From positions 1 through 64,000 of the forward strand of contig NZ_KB899677.1 in assembly GCF_000378385.1 (NCBI RefSeq): a DNA stretch of 64,000 nucleotides, read 5' to 3'. Source of the DNA: Paenibacillus daejeonensis DSM 15491. GTDB lineage: Bacteria > Bacillota > Bacilli > Paenibacillales > Paenibacillaceae. The notes beneath the pieces are model-generated. The model was not told where the DNA came from. It worked only from the letters and a program-made list of their open reading frames with translations, and searched no databases. The translations under genes were made by a program, and so were the position numbers. Positions 27,566 to 35,786 of the stretch are shown one piece after another (the first letter of the stretch is position 1; every line of letters starts with the position of its first letter).

Positions 27566-29191
27566 TTAACCGTTGGTCAAAAGACGCTCGATCATTACAG
27601 CCACTTGCGCACGAGTGAGCGATTGCTTCGGCATGAATGCGCCGCCGTCCCCCTCGATCAGACCCATGCTCCATGCTTGCTCAACAAGCGGGGTCGCCCA
27701 GGCTGCAATCTCAGCCCTGTCTGTGAATGGCATGGATCCACCAATTACCGTACTTACATCGAAATGCTCAGAAGCGCGAACCAACGCCGCTGCGGCTTCT
27801 TCGCGAGTAATCTGATCCTGTGGACGGAACATACCGTTGTAGCCATTAACAATACCCAGCGACTCAGCAGCTGCTACGTGCTCTGTATAGTAACGTCCTG
27901 CAGGCACATCTTGGAAGCCATGCTCACCAGATTGTGCGATTGTTTCGTTCTCCCAAGTCATCGCACGCATGATCAGCGTGACGAAGTCGGCACGAGTAAT
28001 GCTGACACTTGGACGATAATGATCGGCATCGACGCCTGTGATTATTCCCTTAGCCGCAAGAGCCCTCACAGCAGAATTCGCCCAATGGCCGTTCATGTCC
28101 GAAAACTGTTTGTTATATTCCAGGAGAGCATAAGTAGAGAAATGATCCGTGACAAAGGACGCTTTGCCACCCGTCAGATCCGCCTTGATATAATCCAACT
28201 GCTGACCATTCACATAATAAATGCCTGCCAGCTCCGCTTGCAGCTGACGACGCTGCTCAGCATTCAACTCCAGCACTATGGTAACCGGATGGTTCATCGC
28301 GGAGACTACCGAACGTGCGCCTCCTGAAATCCGTTCGATAACGACCGAGAGAACAACACCTGTCGGCTTGTAGTCCGTGCCCGCTGCTTGCTCAACCGCC
28401 GCACGAGCTGCACCGTCCCAAGCGGTATTCAGCGTAATCCGGATTTGCTCCTCGGATCCGTTAGACGTCGGCATCGCGCCTGCAGGGAAACGCATCATCA
28501 GTCCGCCTGCTTGGAGCACGAGGGATTGCCGGGAAGAAGCAAGCTCACGCCAGGAAGCTGCACTCAGCTCGACTTGAACTGCATTTGTTGCAGCACTAGG
28601 CAGTTCGATCGTGACCGTGCCACTGCTTTGGCTAATCGCTTGGGCAAGAGCTTCTGGAGTCACGGTATAAACACCTGTAGCATTCTGCGCTGGTTTAACC
28701 GTAGCGCCCGTCACATCTCCATTGTCTGGACCCGGTTCTTGCTCTTGCTCTTCCTCTTCTTCATTCACTGGCGGCACCGTCGGCGGGGTTCCCGGACCTG
28801 GTCCGGGGCCGGGGCCTGGGCCGTCGGGTGCGGATACGACACTAAATTTCACACTTGCCTGCTCTGAACCATAGCCCGCAACCGCAGTGTACATGCCGCT
28901 TGGAGCCAGCTCCGCACGAGCAGGAATAGCCAACACGGAACTGTAACGGCCCTCTGCAGCAAGTGCAACGTCCAGGAACAATACAGTACTGTCTGGACGA
29001 ACGACTTTGATAACAACTTCACCTGTAGCACTGGGAATCGTACCCGAGAGCGTAACTTCGCTTCCGCGCTGAACTTGTGCAGCGCTAACTTGCAGACTCA
29101 TATCCGGCGCTGCAAAAGCGGCCGCCGGGGAAATCAACATGGCGATAACCAGGATCGCTGCTATAAGATGTTTCACCTTGGCATTCCTCAC
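27566..29191 (-). CDS. S-layer-homology surface protein
   Basis: 541 residues. Signal peptide (1-27), an Ig-like beta domain (about 30-120), a Gly-Pro repeat plus acidic linker (about 125-155), a beta domain (about 160-355, VTIELPSAATNAVQVELSA), and three SLH domains (about 362-415, 425-480, 485-541) ending ITRADF, ITREEA and LTRAQV. The SLH triplet anchors the protein to pyruvylated secondary cell-wall polymer. No catalytic motif. It lies between the phosphoesterase and GH92 mannosidase genes with gaps of 10 and 27 nt, so it is made with them and may dock or concentrate them at the surface (inference; neither enzyme has SLH domains). Confidence 0.9.
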   Translation of the reverse strand: MRNAKVKHLIAAILVIAMLISPAAAFAAPDMSLQVSAAQVQRGSEVTLSGTIPSATGEVVIKVVRPDSTVLFLDVALAAEGRYSSVLAIPARAELAPSGMYTAVAGYGSEQASVKFSVVSAPDGPGPGPGPGPGTPPTVPPVNEEEEEQEQEPGPDNGDVTGATVKPAQNATGVYTVTPEALAQAISQSSGTVTIELPSAATNAVQVELSAASWRELASSRQSLVLQAGGLMMRFPAGAMPTSNGSEEQIRITLNTAWDGAARAAVEQAAGTDYKPTGVVLSVVIERISGGARSVVSAMNHPVTIVLELNAEQRRQLQAELAGIYYVNGQQLDYIKADLTGGKASFVTDHFSTYALLEYNKQFSDMNGHWANSAVRALAAKGIITGVDADHYRPSVSITRADFVTLIMRAMTWENETIAQSGEHGFQDVPAGRYYTEHVAAAESLGIVNGYNGMFRPQDQITREEAAAALVRASEHFDVSTVIGGSMPFTDRAEIAAWATPLVEQAWSMGLIEGDGGAFMPKQSLTRAQVAVMIERLLTNG

Positions 29192-29201
29192 TTTCTTCTC
29201 C

Positions 29202-32200
29202 TTACTTCAGCACTAACGGCTGAGCCAAATGTTTCGGCGTCTCAAGATCGCCATTGAAGCTGTCGAAGACAAACACCTTCACGGAGTAGTCGCCACCACT
29301 GTTGGTTTTGAAATACTGGCTCATCTTCAATCGATCTTCCGTCAGCGGAACTGCATTAATCAGCTCGGGCTGCTTGCCATTCATGAGTTGGAAGACGAGA
29401 TATGCCCCTTCTTCGTAATTCGCTACACGGCTGACATCGATATCAACTTTCAATCTCTTTCCTTCTGTCAGTGATCCGGAGATATGATACGTGTGATGGA
29501 TCGTTTTTTCGGTGAATGGTTCGTCGGAGGACAATGCCAATCCCGCCTCTCTGCCAAGGTCAGCGTTTGCCTTGACGCGGACTTGCACATGTCCTGCTGC
29601 ATAGCCCTCATTGCCTACCGGTTGAGGGTTGTTGGTCACGTCAAGCCATGTTTTGCCGCCATCGACGCTGTACTCATAATCATCAGTGCTATCAAAGCCT
29701 GGCGTATTAGCCCAAGCAAACGTATTAAAACGATCATTAACCACTCCTTCTGTCGGCGCTGCGATTCGTTTGCGTTCCGGCCGAATGGCAATGCCCTCGG
29801 AGTTGTTCCGCTTGTTGACTGCTTTGACTACAAAAGTATAGTCTTCATGATCAAGCAGTCCTCTCAGGGTGTAAGTATACTCCTGCTTGTCGGATTCAAC
29901 TGGAATATAAACACTCCAGTTTTTATTCCCACTCATCTTGCCGTCTTTCTCGTAAATACGGAAGCCTCGTACATCCTCACTATCCGGTTTGCTCCAAGAC
30001 ATCACCGTATCGCCATCATTGTTAAGCGTGGATGTCAAATCCTCCACCACATCCGGTGCGATATCGTCACGTACGATCGTGTAGGTATCGAACGGCTCGT
30101 CTTCGCCGGCATGATACGAATCAATCGTCAGGCTGTCCGCCGTCATGCGGATACCCGAGAATACCTGCTTGCGCGGCTGGCCGAATACTGCACCATAGTA
30201 GTTGTTAACGTTGTTGTTGATATCGTAAAATTTGGTACCTGATGCGTTGTTGATCATATAGACTGTGCCATCAGGATTAAGGGCATGGCCTTGCTCGTTG
30301 GTCTCAACATCCTTGATTGCTTGATCACGGTACATCTGGTAGGAGCGGACATATGAGTGGTCATGACCTTGCAGCACCATATCAATCCCGAGTTCGTCGA
30401 AGACCGGGAACAATTGTGCACGCAGATCATAAATCTCCTGCTCGTCGGAGTGACCCCCGAGCGAATAGATGCCTTTGTGTGCCGCAACGATCTTCCACTT
30501 CTTGTCGGTCTGGGCCACTTCCTTGCGCAGCCATTCAATTTGCTCATCAAATGCGCTACGTTGAGCAGCATTCCAGCCCATGTCCATCGTGTTGAGGACC
30601 ATGATGCGCGCATCGCCGTAATCGAAGGCATACGTCGCACCATCCGGAAGCGGATTTGCAATCTCGCCAAGCGGATAGTTGAAATGATGGAAGAAGCTGT
30701 TCTCCCGGATAAAAGGTCCTTCGTGGTTACCCACTGCTGCCTGAATCGGCAGATCCATTAGAATGTCCTGTGGCTGAGCGAAGAAATCCAGCCATTGGCT
30801 TTCCCAGTCGCCTCTATCGACCTGGTCGCCTGTCATCATCAGGAATTGGGAGTTCGGGAATTTTGCCATCCCTTCCCGTAGGGTATTGGCCCACACGATG
30901 TAATCATTGGTGTTGCCGCCCTGCGAGTCCGTCATGTACAAAAACTCATAATCCGTAACATTCTCGGCTTCCGTCGTGAAGTAGCCTGTCTCACTCCAGT
31001 TACCTGCGCTACCAAGACGGTATTGATAATTCGTGCCTGGGGTGAGGCCTTCTACCAACGCTTTATGGCTGATAAACGTGGCATTGCGCGAGTTGTCCAG
31101 CTTCGCTGGCAGAATCTTCGATTCGCCTGAGAAGCGTTGGACATCTGCAGAGTCAAAAGATTGACCAACTTCAACAACTTCAACGATGCTATCCATGACA
31201 TTGGCAGGAGCCCCTGCCGGATTCGTGTAGTTGGTGTACCAGGCAAAACCGCGATTAGTCTTGGCGCTGCCATGCAGCGACATCGCGATCGCAATGGGCT
31301 CGTAGCTCACATATTGGGATTGATTGGTGAGCCCGAAGCGGAAGCCTTCAGTCGCATTTCCCCCCATATTAAGGCCACCGCCGCCGTCATAGCTGACCAT
31401 CAGCGTGTGTCCGGCTTCAATGCCGCGATCCAGTTCCATCAACAACTGCGATGGGTCGTTGGCATCCCGTGCAACCGAGCGTACGGTGTAGGTTTTGTTG
31501 CCCGCTTCGACCTTGAAGTGACGAGCCGCATCTTGCGGCAGCTGTCCGAGCTCGCGGGAGAACGTCAGCTCTGCCCGATTCCCTGCAACAAGCAGCTTGC
31601 CGCTTACCAATCCGCTGTAATCTGCCGGCTGGTAGAAGACATTGGCTGGTACAATCTGCTTGTCCAGTCCTGGTGCGGACCAGCGCAAGAACAGATTGGA
31701 GCCGCCGTTATTTTCGAAGTAATCGATCTTGAAGTTGTATTTTCGACCTGCCTCCAGACGGATTGGTTCACTGGTCTGCTCTTTGTCCCAATCATTGACC
31801 CAGAAGTCGATGATCGACGTGTCCATATCTTCGATCCACAGACGGAAGCCGTTATCACCAATCAAATGGAAGGTATAATCAGCTGTCTGCTCTGGCATAA
31901 TCTGACCGGTAAAACGAATGCTCGCTTCATCGGCACGTCCGGCCATGGCAGCATGGATCGGTTCGAGATTAGGGAAGTTGATATTGGGGTAGATTGCGGT
32001 GGATTTCAACTCGTCAAAAGCAAAATTGCCGCTCGCACCTGTATTGGTATAGTGCTCAGCTAATAGCCCGCGGTCTTTGGGCTCGTCGCCCCGCTGTGCT
32101 TTCAACTCAAGCGAGAAGAAGAGGTCGGAGCTGGTAGGAGCATTTTGATGCACCTCGGCTGTAATTAAGTTCGTACCTTCACGCAGTTTGGAAGGCTCTA

Positions 32201-32738
32201 TGGTGAAAGGCACCGGGTCGCGCTCGTCCCCAACTACCGTTGCAGGGGTCGTGTGTGTAATCTCGCCTGCCGGCAGATTGGTGCGGAACACTTCCTCGCC
32301 GTTCAGATAGATCACCGCGCCGTCATCGCGAATCAATGAACCATTCAATTGCCTGATTTCCTCGACATCCGTCACATCGAACGTTTGACGGAAGTAGACG
32401 GTCATCGGCTTGTTATTGGCATTGGTGCCATAGCTGATTGTTGTCTGGATATCTTGTCCTTTGCCAGCGCTGGCATAGCCGAGCGGAGCTTGTCCACTCT
32501 TCCAGGCTGCATCATCAAAGGCATCCAGGCGCCAGGCCGTCCTTTGGTTAGAGCCATCCTCCAGATACTTCCATGTGCTATTCTTCTCCACCAGCACACC
32601 ATCTGCCGCCGCTCGCAGGCCCATATTGGCCGCTACATGCGGCAAAAAGCCCGTCACAACCAGGGTTACAGCCAGAATGACACTGAGCAAAATCCCTGAG
32701 ATGCGCTGAACTTTTGTCTTGCTTTGAATCGGTATCAC
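29202..32738 (-). CDS. secreted multidomain metallophosphoesterase with PA14 domain
   Basis: 1178 residues. Signal peptide about 1-38; beta-sandwich (about 45-215); PA14 domain (about 225-375), a carbohydrate-binding fold; SwmB-like repeat (about 378-480); purple-acid-phosphatase-type N-domain (about 485-595); calcineurin-like phosphoesterase (about 598-880) with TDSQG, GDQVDRGD, GNHEG, AAHKGIY and GHDHSY all intact; fibronectin-III domain (about 890-985); then the same two-part C-terminal module found in the GH92 enzyme (about 992-1178). GTG start with AGGAGG 8 nt upstream. First gene of the operon. It probably removes phosphate from a glycan or glycoconjugate outside the cell; the exact substrate is unknown. 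Confidence 0.9.
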   Translation of the reverse strand: MIPIQSKTKVQRISGILLSVILAVTLVVTGFLPHVAANMGLRAAADGVLVEKNSTWKYLEDGSNQRTAWRLDAFDDAAWKSGQAPLGYASAGKGQDIQTTISYGTNANNKPMTVYFRQTFDVTDVEEIRQLNGSLIRDDGAVIYLNGEEVFRTNLPAGEITHTTPATVVGDERDPVPFTIEPSKLREGTNLITAEVHQNAPTSSDLFFSLELKAQRGDEPKDRGLLAEHYTNTGASGNFAFDELKSTAIYPNINFPNLEPIHAAMAGRADEASIRFTGQIMPEQTADYTFHLIGDNGFRLWIEDMDTSIIDFWVNDWDKEQTSEPIRLEAGRKYNFKIDYFENNGGSNLFLRWSAPGLDKQIVPANVFYQPADYSGLVSGKLLVAGNRAELTFSRELGQLPQDAARHFKVEAGNKTYTVRSVARDANDPSQLLMELDRGIEAGHTLMVSYDGGGGLNMGGNATEGFRFGLTNQSQYVSYEPIAIAMSLHGSAKTNRGFAWYTNYTNPAGAPANVMDSIVEVVEVGQSFDSADVQRFSGESKILPAKLDNSRNATFISHKALVEGLTPGTNYQYRLGSAGNWSETGYFTTEAENVTDYEFLYMTDSQGGNTNDYIVWANTLREGMAKFPNSQFLMMTGDQVDRGDWESQWLDFFAQPQDILMDLPIQAAVGNHEGPFIRENSFFHHFNYPLGEIANPLPDGATYAFDYGDARIMVLNTMDMGWNAAQRSAFDEQIEWLRKEVAQTDKKWKIVAAHKGIYSLGGHSDEQEIYDLRAQLFPVFDELGIDMVLQGHDHSYVRSYQMYRDQAIKDVETNEQGHALNPDGTVYMINNASGTKFYDINNNVNNYYGAVFGQPRKQVFSGIRMTADSLTIDSYHAGEDEPFDTYTIVRDDIAPDVVEDLTSTLNNDGDTVMSWSKPDSEDVRGFRIYEKDGKMSGNKNWSVYIPVESDKQEYTYTLRGLLDHEDYTFVVKAVNKRNNSEGIAIRPERKRIAAPTEGVVNDRFNTFAWANTPGFDSTDDYEYSVDGGKTWLDVTNNPQPVGNEGYAAGHVQVRVKANADLGREAGLALSSDEPFTEKTIHHTYHISGSLTEGKRLKVDIDVSRVANYEEGAYLVFQLMNGKQPELINAVPLTEDRLKMSQYFKTNSGGDYSVKVFVFDSFNGDLETPKHLAQPLVLK

Positions 32739-32780
32739 AGCATTTTCCTCCTATACCTTTGATTCTATCTTTTTTACAAC

Positions 32781-32814
32781 ATGGGTTATTATACTAGCTA
32801 GCAAGATTACCCAT
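32781..32814 (-). promoter_or_regulatory. imperfect dyad and -10 box before the mannosidase operon
   Basis: Inverted repeat ATGGGTTAT ... ATTACCCAT (one mismatch, 16-bp centre containing the palindrome CTAGCTAG). On the minus strand a TATAAT box lies inside it. There is no good -35 box, which would fit an activator-dependent promoter. Assignment as an operator is tentative. Confidence 0.4.
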
Positions 32815-32897
32815 CTATCGATTTGTGTTATGAAAATATAAAGATATTGATAAGGTCTGTAGCACAATTTACATAACTTTAATGCTGCCCAGCACAA

Positions 32898-32936
32898 AGA
32901 AACCGCTCTCCTCCTTTTGGAAGAGAACGGCTTCTT
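32898..32936 (-). terminator. terminator of the fucosidase operon
   Basis: Minus-strand hairpin AAGCCGTTCTCTTCC / GGAGGAGAGCGGTTT with an AAAA loop, 19 nt after the M20 gene stop, followed by a short T-run (TTTCTTTG). Confidence 0.75.
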
Positions 32937-32954
32937 CGGCTTACATTCAATTTG

Positions 32955-34118
32955 TTACGCTTGCCAATTCCGAATCAGATCGAGCAGGATATCTTCTGCC
33001 TGCTCAACCTGACTGAGCTCCACCCACTCGTCGGATGTGTGAGCCTGAGCAATACTCCCGGGACCGAAGACGACGGTCGGCACGCCTACCCGGACCAGCT
33101 TGCTGGCATCGCTGCAATAGGGGGCGCCTAGCAGCTGCACGCTCCCCATATGCGAAGTCGCACTGGCAGCGAGCCGACGCACTAGCGGGTGATCAGAGGC
33201 CGTTTCCATGGCATAGTCCAGGATGAACGGTTCGCTAACCCCAACCCGCAGCCCCGGCGTACGTGCCGAGAGCGCCAGCAAATCATCTCGGATCGACGCC
33301 CATACTTCCATCGGTTCTTCCCCCGGAACCGTCCGGCGATCGATTGTAATCTGGCAGCGGTCTGGGATGACATTGGGTGAACGACCGCCGTGAATTTGAG
33401 TTACTGAGCACACAGGCGATCCGACCATAGGATGGACAAGCTCTGATCGAAGACGAACAGCCTCTTCTCTTACATATCGAATGACAGCCGTCATCTGTTC
33501 AATCGCATTAATGGCATGCTCCGGCTCCGAGCTATGACCCGCCACACCTTCGACCTCGACGAAGAAACGAATCACGCCTTTGTGCGCCGTCACAATCTGC
33601 AATTCCGTGGGCTCACCAACAATCGCTGCGGCATAGGACAACTCACCCTGCTCAATCCGCCGGGCAAGCTCGGCGACGCCTCGATAATGAACCTCCTCAT
33701 CCACAACGGTAGCGACATGAACATTGACTGGCAGTGGCTCCCCACTTATATGCAGCTTCTCCACAACGGCGAGCATCGCCGCGAGCGAGCCTTTGGTGTC
33801 ACAAGCCCCCCGGCCATACAATCGGCCATCTCTGCATTCGCCAGCATAGGGCGGGATGGTCATGCCCTCCGTCTGCACGGTATCCATATGCGCCTCCAGC
33901 AGCAGTGTAGGCAGATGATCTCCCTGATGGAGCCGCACGATTACATTATCCCGTCCAGCCGCAGCTTCCTGGACCTCGAAGGGCAAGCCGAGCCGTTCAC
34001 AAAACGTCTGAACATACCGACTGATGCCCGCCTCACCCGTGCCTCCCGGCAGTGCCGGGTTAATACTTGGAATCCGGACTAGCTCCTGCAGCAGTTGAAT
34101 GACCCGTCGTTCCTGCAT
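32955..34118 (-). CDS. M20 metallopeptidase / N-deacylase
   Basis: 387 residues, cytoplasmic, ArgE/DapE class. Di-metal ligands are visible in LLEAHMDTVQ (His), GACDTKGSLAAML (Asp), VVDEEVHYRG (catalytic Glu-Glu), GEPTEL (Glu) and AQAHTSDEWVEL (His). The dimerisation insert begins GVIRFFVEVEGVAGHSSEPE. Family members remove N-acetyl, N-succinyl or aminoacyl groups from amino acids. ATG 34118 follows GGGGAGGAATATC; an upstream in-frame ATT is not needed. Last gene of the importer-fucosidase operon, directly after a PLP enzyme of the D-threonine aldolase class. Removal of an N-acyl group from an amino acid before the PLP step is a sensible guess. Confidence 0.88.
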   Translation of the reverse strand: MQERRVIQLLQELVRIPSINPALPGGTGEAGISRYVQTFCERLGLPFEVQEAAAGRDNVIVRLHQGDHLPTLLLEAHMDTVQTEGMTIPPYAGECRDGRLYGRGACDTKGSLAAMLAVVEKLHISGEPLPVNVHVATVVDEEVHYRGVAELARRIEQGELSYAAAIVGEPTELQIVTAHKGVIRFFVEVEGVAGHSSEPEHAINAIEQMTAVIRYVREEAVRLRSELVHPMVGSPVCSVTQIHGGRSPNVIPDRCQITIDRRTVPGEEPMEVWASIRDDLLALSARTPGLRVGVSEPFILDYAMETASDHPLVRRLAASATSHMGSVQLLGAPYCSDASKLVRVGVPTVVFGPGSIAQAHTSDEWVELSQVEQAEDILLDLIRNWQA

Positions 34119-34133
34119 GATATTCCTCCCCAA

Positions 34134-35237
34134 TTAATCGACGCAGCCCCGTGCATCTATGACAATCCATTCTTCCAGCTTGCCTTGCCGTACGCCGGCT
34201 ACCCGATCGCACAGATTCGGCAGCACACAGGCATGGTTAGGAATGATCTCCATCCGGTCTCCAACCTTGAGCTCCGCCTGATTCGGCGGGTAGCGGACGA
34301 AGCCATGCTCTTCATTGAGCGATTCGATGCGGAGGTCCGGCTGTCCGACGATCATGCCGAAGCCTTCCCGATGATGCGCCTTGTCACTGGTCAGCGTCTT
34401 CGTTCCGGCATCGATGGTGGCATAGCCTGGCATTGGCGTGCTCACGACTGTGGCAATCACCCGCAGCGCACAGTCCTCTTCCCGGGCCAGCCCCATAGCA
34501 ACGCCTGATGCATCAAAGAAAACGTAGTTGCCTGCGCGCACCTCTGTGACGCCGGTCAGCTCCTCGCAGTACAATCCAGATGGCGAGGAGCCGGTACTGA
34601 TAATCTCCGCCGGCAATCCCGCCGCCCGGAGACTCGCGGCCATCTCACGCATACATTGGGCTTCGCGCTGGACAGCGGAGCGAAACCCCTGCTCGGAGGA
34701 CTCGCGGTAGATGGCGCCAAAATACCCCATCAATCCGCACAGCTCCAATCCCTGCATGTCGGACACCAGACGCGCGAAGCTGACGGTGTCATCTCCCGGC
34801 TGGCGTCCACCTCGGTGCAAGCCCCCGTCAATCTCGACCAGCACCCGGAGCGGCCGACCACTCTCTCTGCCAACACGTGCCAGCCCTTCAGCAGCAATGA
34901 GGCTGTCAACCGTCACGATGAGTTCCGCTTGTTGATGCAATGCTGCGAGCCGTCTTAGCTTGTCCTCGCCCACTATAGGATAAGCAATCAACAGCTTGTG
35001 GATGCCAGCTGCCGCTAACGCCTCGGCCTCCGACAACTTGGCTGTCGTGATGCCCACTGCGCCTGCAGCCAACTGCCGCCGGGCTACGGCGGCCGACTTG
35101 TGCGATTTACTATGTGGCCGGTGCTGAATGCCGCTGCTGCGCAAGCGCTGTGCCATCGCGGCAATATTGGCTTCCATGATATCCAGATCGATGATGACAG
35201 CTGGGGTACTCAGATCGGCATAAGCCTCCCTAGCCAT
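34134..35237 (-). CDS. DSD1/D-threonine-aldolase-like PLP enzyme
   Basis: 367 residues. Alanine-racemase-type barrel with the PLP lysine in RPHSKSHKS, followed by LVEIDGGLHRGG and a C-terminal beta domain whose HACVLPN motif matches the His-x-Cys metal site of D-serine dehydratase (DSD1) and D-threonine aldolase. The two activities cannot be separated by eye: the first gives 2-aminoacrylate from D-serine, the second glycine plus aldehyde from D-3-hydroxyamino acids. Starts 3 nt after the RidA gene, which fits a dehydratase because RidA destroys enamine by-products. The M20 gene follows at 15 nt. Confidence 0.85.
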   Translation of the reverse strand: MAREAYADLSTPAVIIDLDIMEANIAAMAQRLRSSGIQHRPHSKSHKSAAVARRQLAAGAVGITTAKLSEAEALAAAGIHKLLIAYPIVGEDKLRRLAALHQQAELIVTVDSLIAAEGLARVGRESGRPLRVLVEIDGGLHRGGRQPGDDTVSFARLVSDMQGLELCGLMGYFGAIYRESSEQGFRSAVQREAQCMREMAASLRAAGLPAEIISTGSSPSGLYCEELTGVTEVRAGNYVFFDASGVAMGLAREEDCALRVIATVVSTPMPGYATIDAGTKTLTSDKAHHREGFGMIVGQPDLRIESLNEEHGFVRYPPNQAELKVGDRMEIIPNHACVLPNLCDRVAGVRQGKLEEWIVIDARGCVD

Positions 35238-35240
35238 CTG

Positions 35241-35702
35241 CTACTCCACTTCTACAATCAGCTCAATTTCGACGGGCGTATCAAAAGGCAGCTCATTGGC
35301 CGAAATCGCCGAGCGCGCATGACGTCCTTTTTCCCCGAGCACGTCAACCAGCAGGTCAGAAGCGCCATTAATGACATACGGCTGTTCCACAAAACCATCC
35401 GCACTGTTGACAAAAGCGAGCATCTTAACCACCTGCTTGATCCGATCCAGCTCACCCAGATGCGCCTTCAGCACCGTCAGCAGATTGATCGCCACCTGCC
35501 TGGCTGCTGCATAGCCCTCCTCTACCGACAAGTCACTGCCCACCTTGCCCGTCATCATCAGGACACCATCAATCCGGCAATCATTGCCCGAGGTATACAC
35601 AAGCGAACCCACCTGCTTGGCCGGTACGTAATTAGCGGCGGCCGGAGGAACCTCCCCCAGGACAATCCCAAGCTCCGCCAATCTTTGCTCTACTGCTCCC
35701 AT
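35241..35702 (-). CDS. RidA-family enamine/imine deaminase
   Basis: 153 residues, YjgF/YER057c/UK114 family, cytoplasmic trimer. Landmarks: YVPAKQVGSLVYTSGN, DLSVEEGYAAARQVAINLL, VVKMLAFVNS and, at the end, HARSAISANELPFDTPVEIE, the usual RidA C-terminal motif with the conserved Arg. ATG 35702 chosen over the in-frame GTG at 35708 because AGGAG lies 9 nt upstream. Placed between a GH29 fucosidase and a DSD1-like PLP enzyme. The nearest known pairing is hydrolysis of 2-aminoacrylate from a PLP dehydratase. Confidence 0.9.
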   Translation of the reverse strand: MGAVEQRLAELGIVLGEVPPAAANYVPAKQVGSLVYTSGNDCRIDGVLMMTGKVGSDLSVEEGYAAARQVAINLLTVLKAHLGELDRIKQVVKMLAFVNSADGFVEQPYVINGASDLLVDVLGEKGRHARSAISANELPFDTPVEIELIVEVE

Positions 35703-35730
35703 ATTCACCGCTCCTTTTTAAATCCTTGTT

Positions 35731-35775
35731 CTAGAGCGTGTCTGCAACCCGCCGAGGTTGTAGACACACCCTAGC
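35731..35775. other. long intergenic hairpin between fucosidase and RidA genes
   Basis: Near-perfect inverted repeat: CTAG, then GTGTCTGCAACC, a CGCCGA loop, GGTTGTAGACAC, then CTAG. There is no T-run on either strand, so it may be a processing or mRNA-stability element that lets the two parts of the operon be expressed at different levels. Confidence 0.65.
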
Positions 35776-35786
35776 AAGCTACCTGC

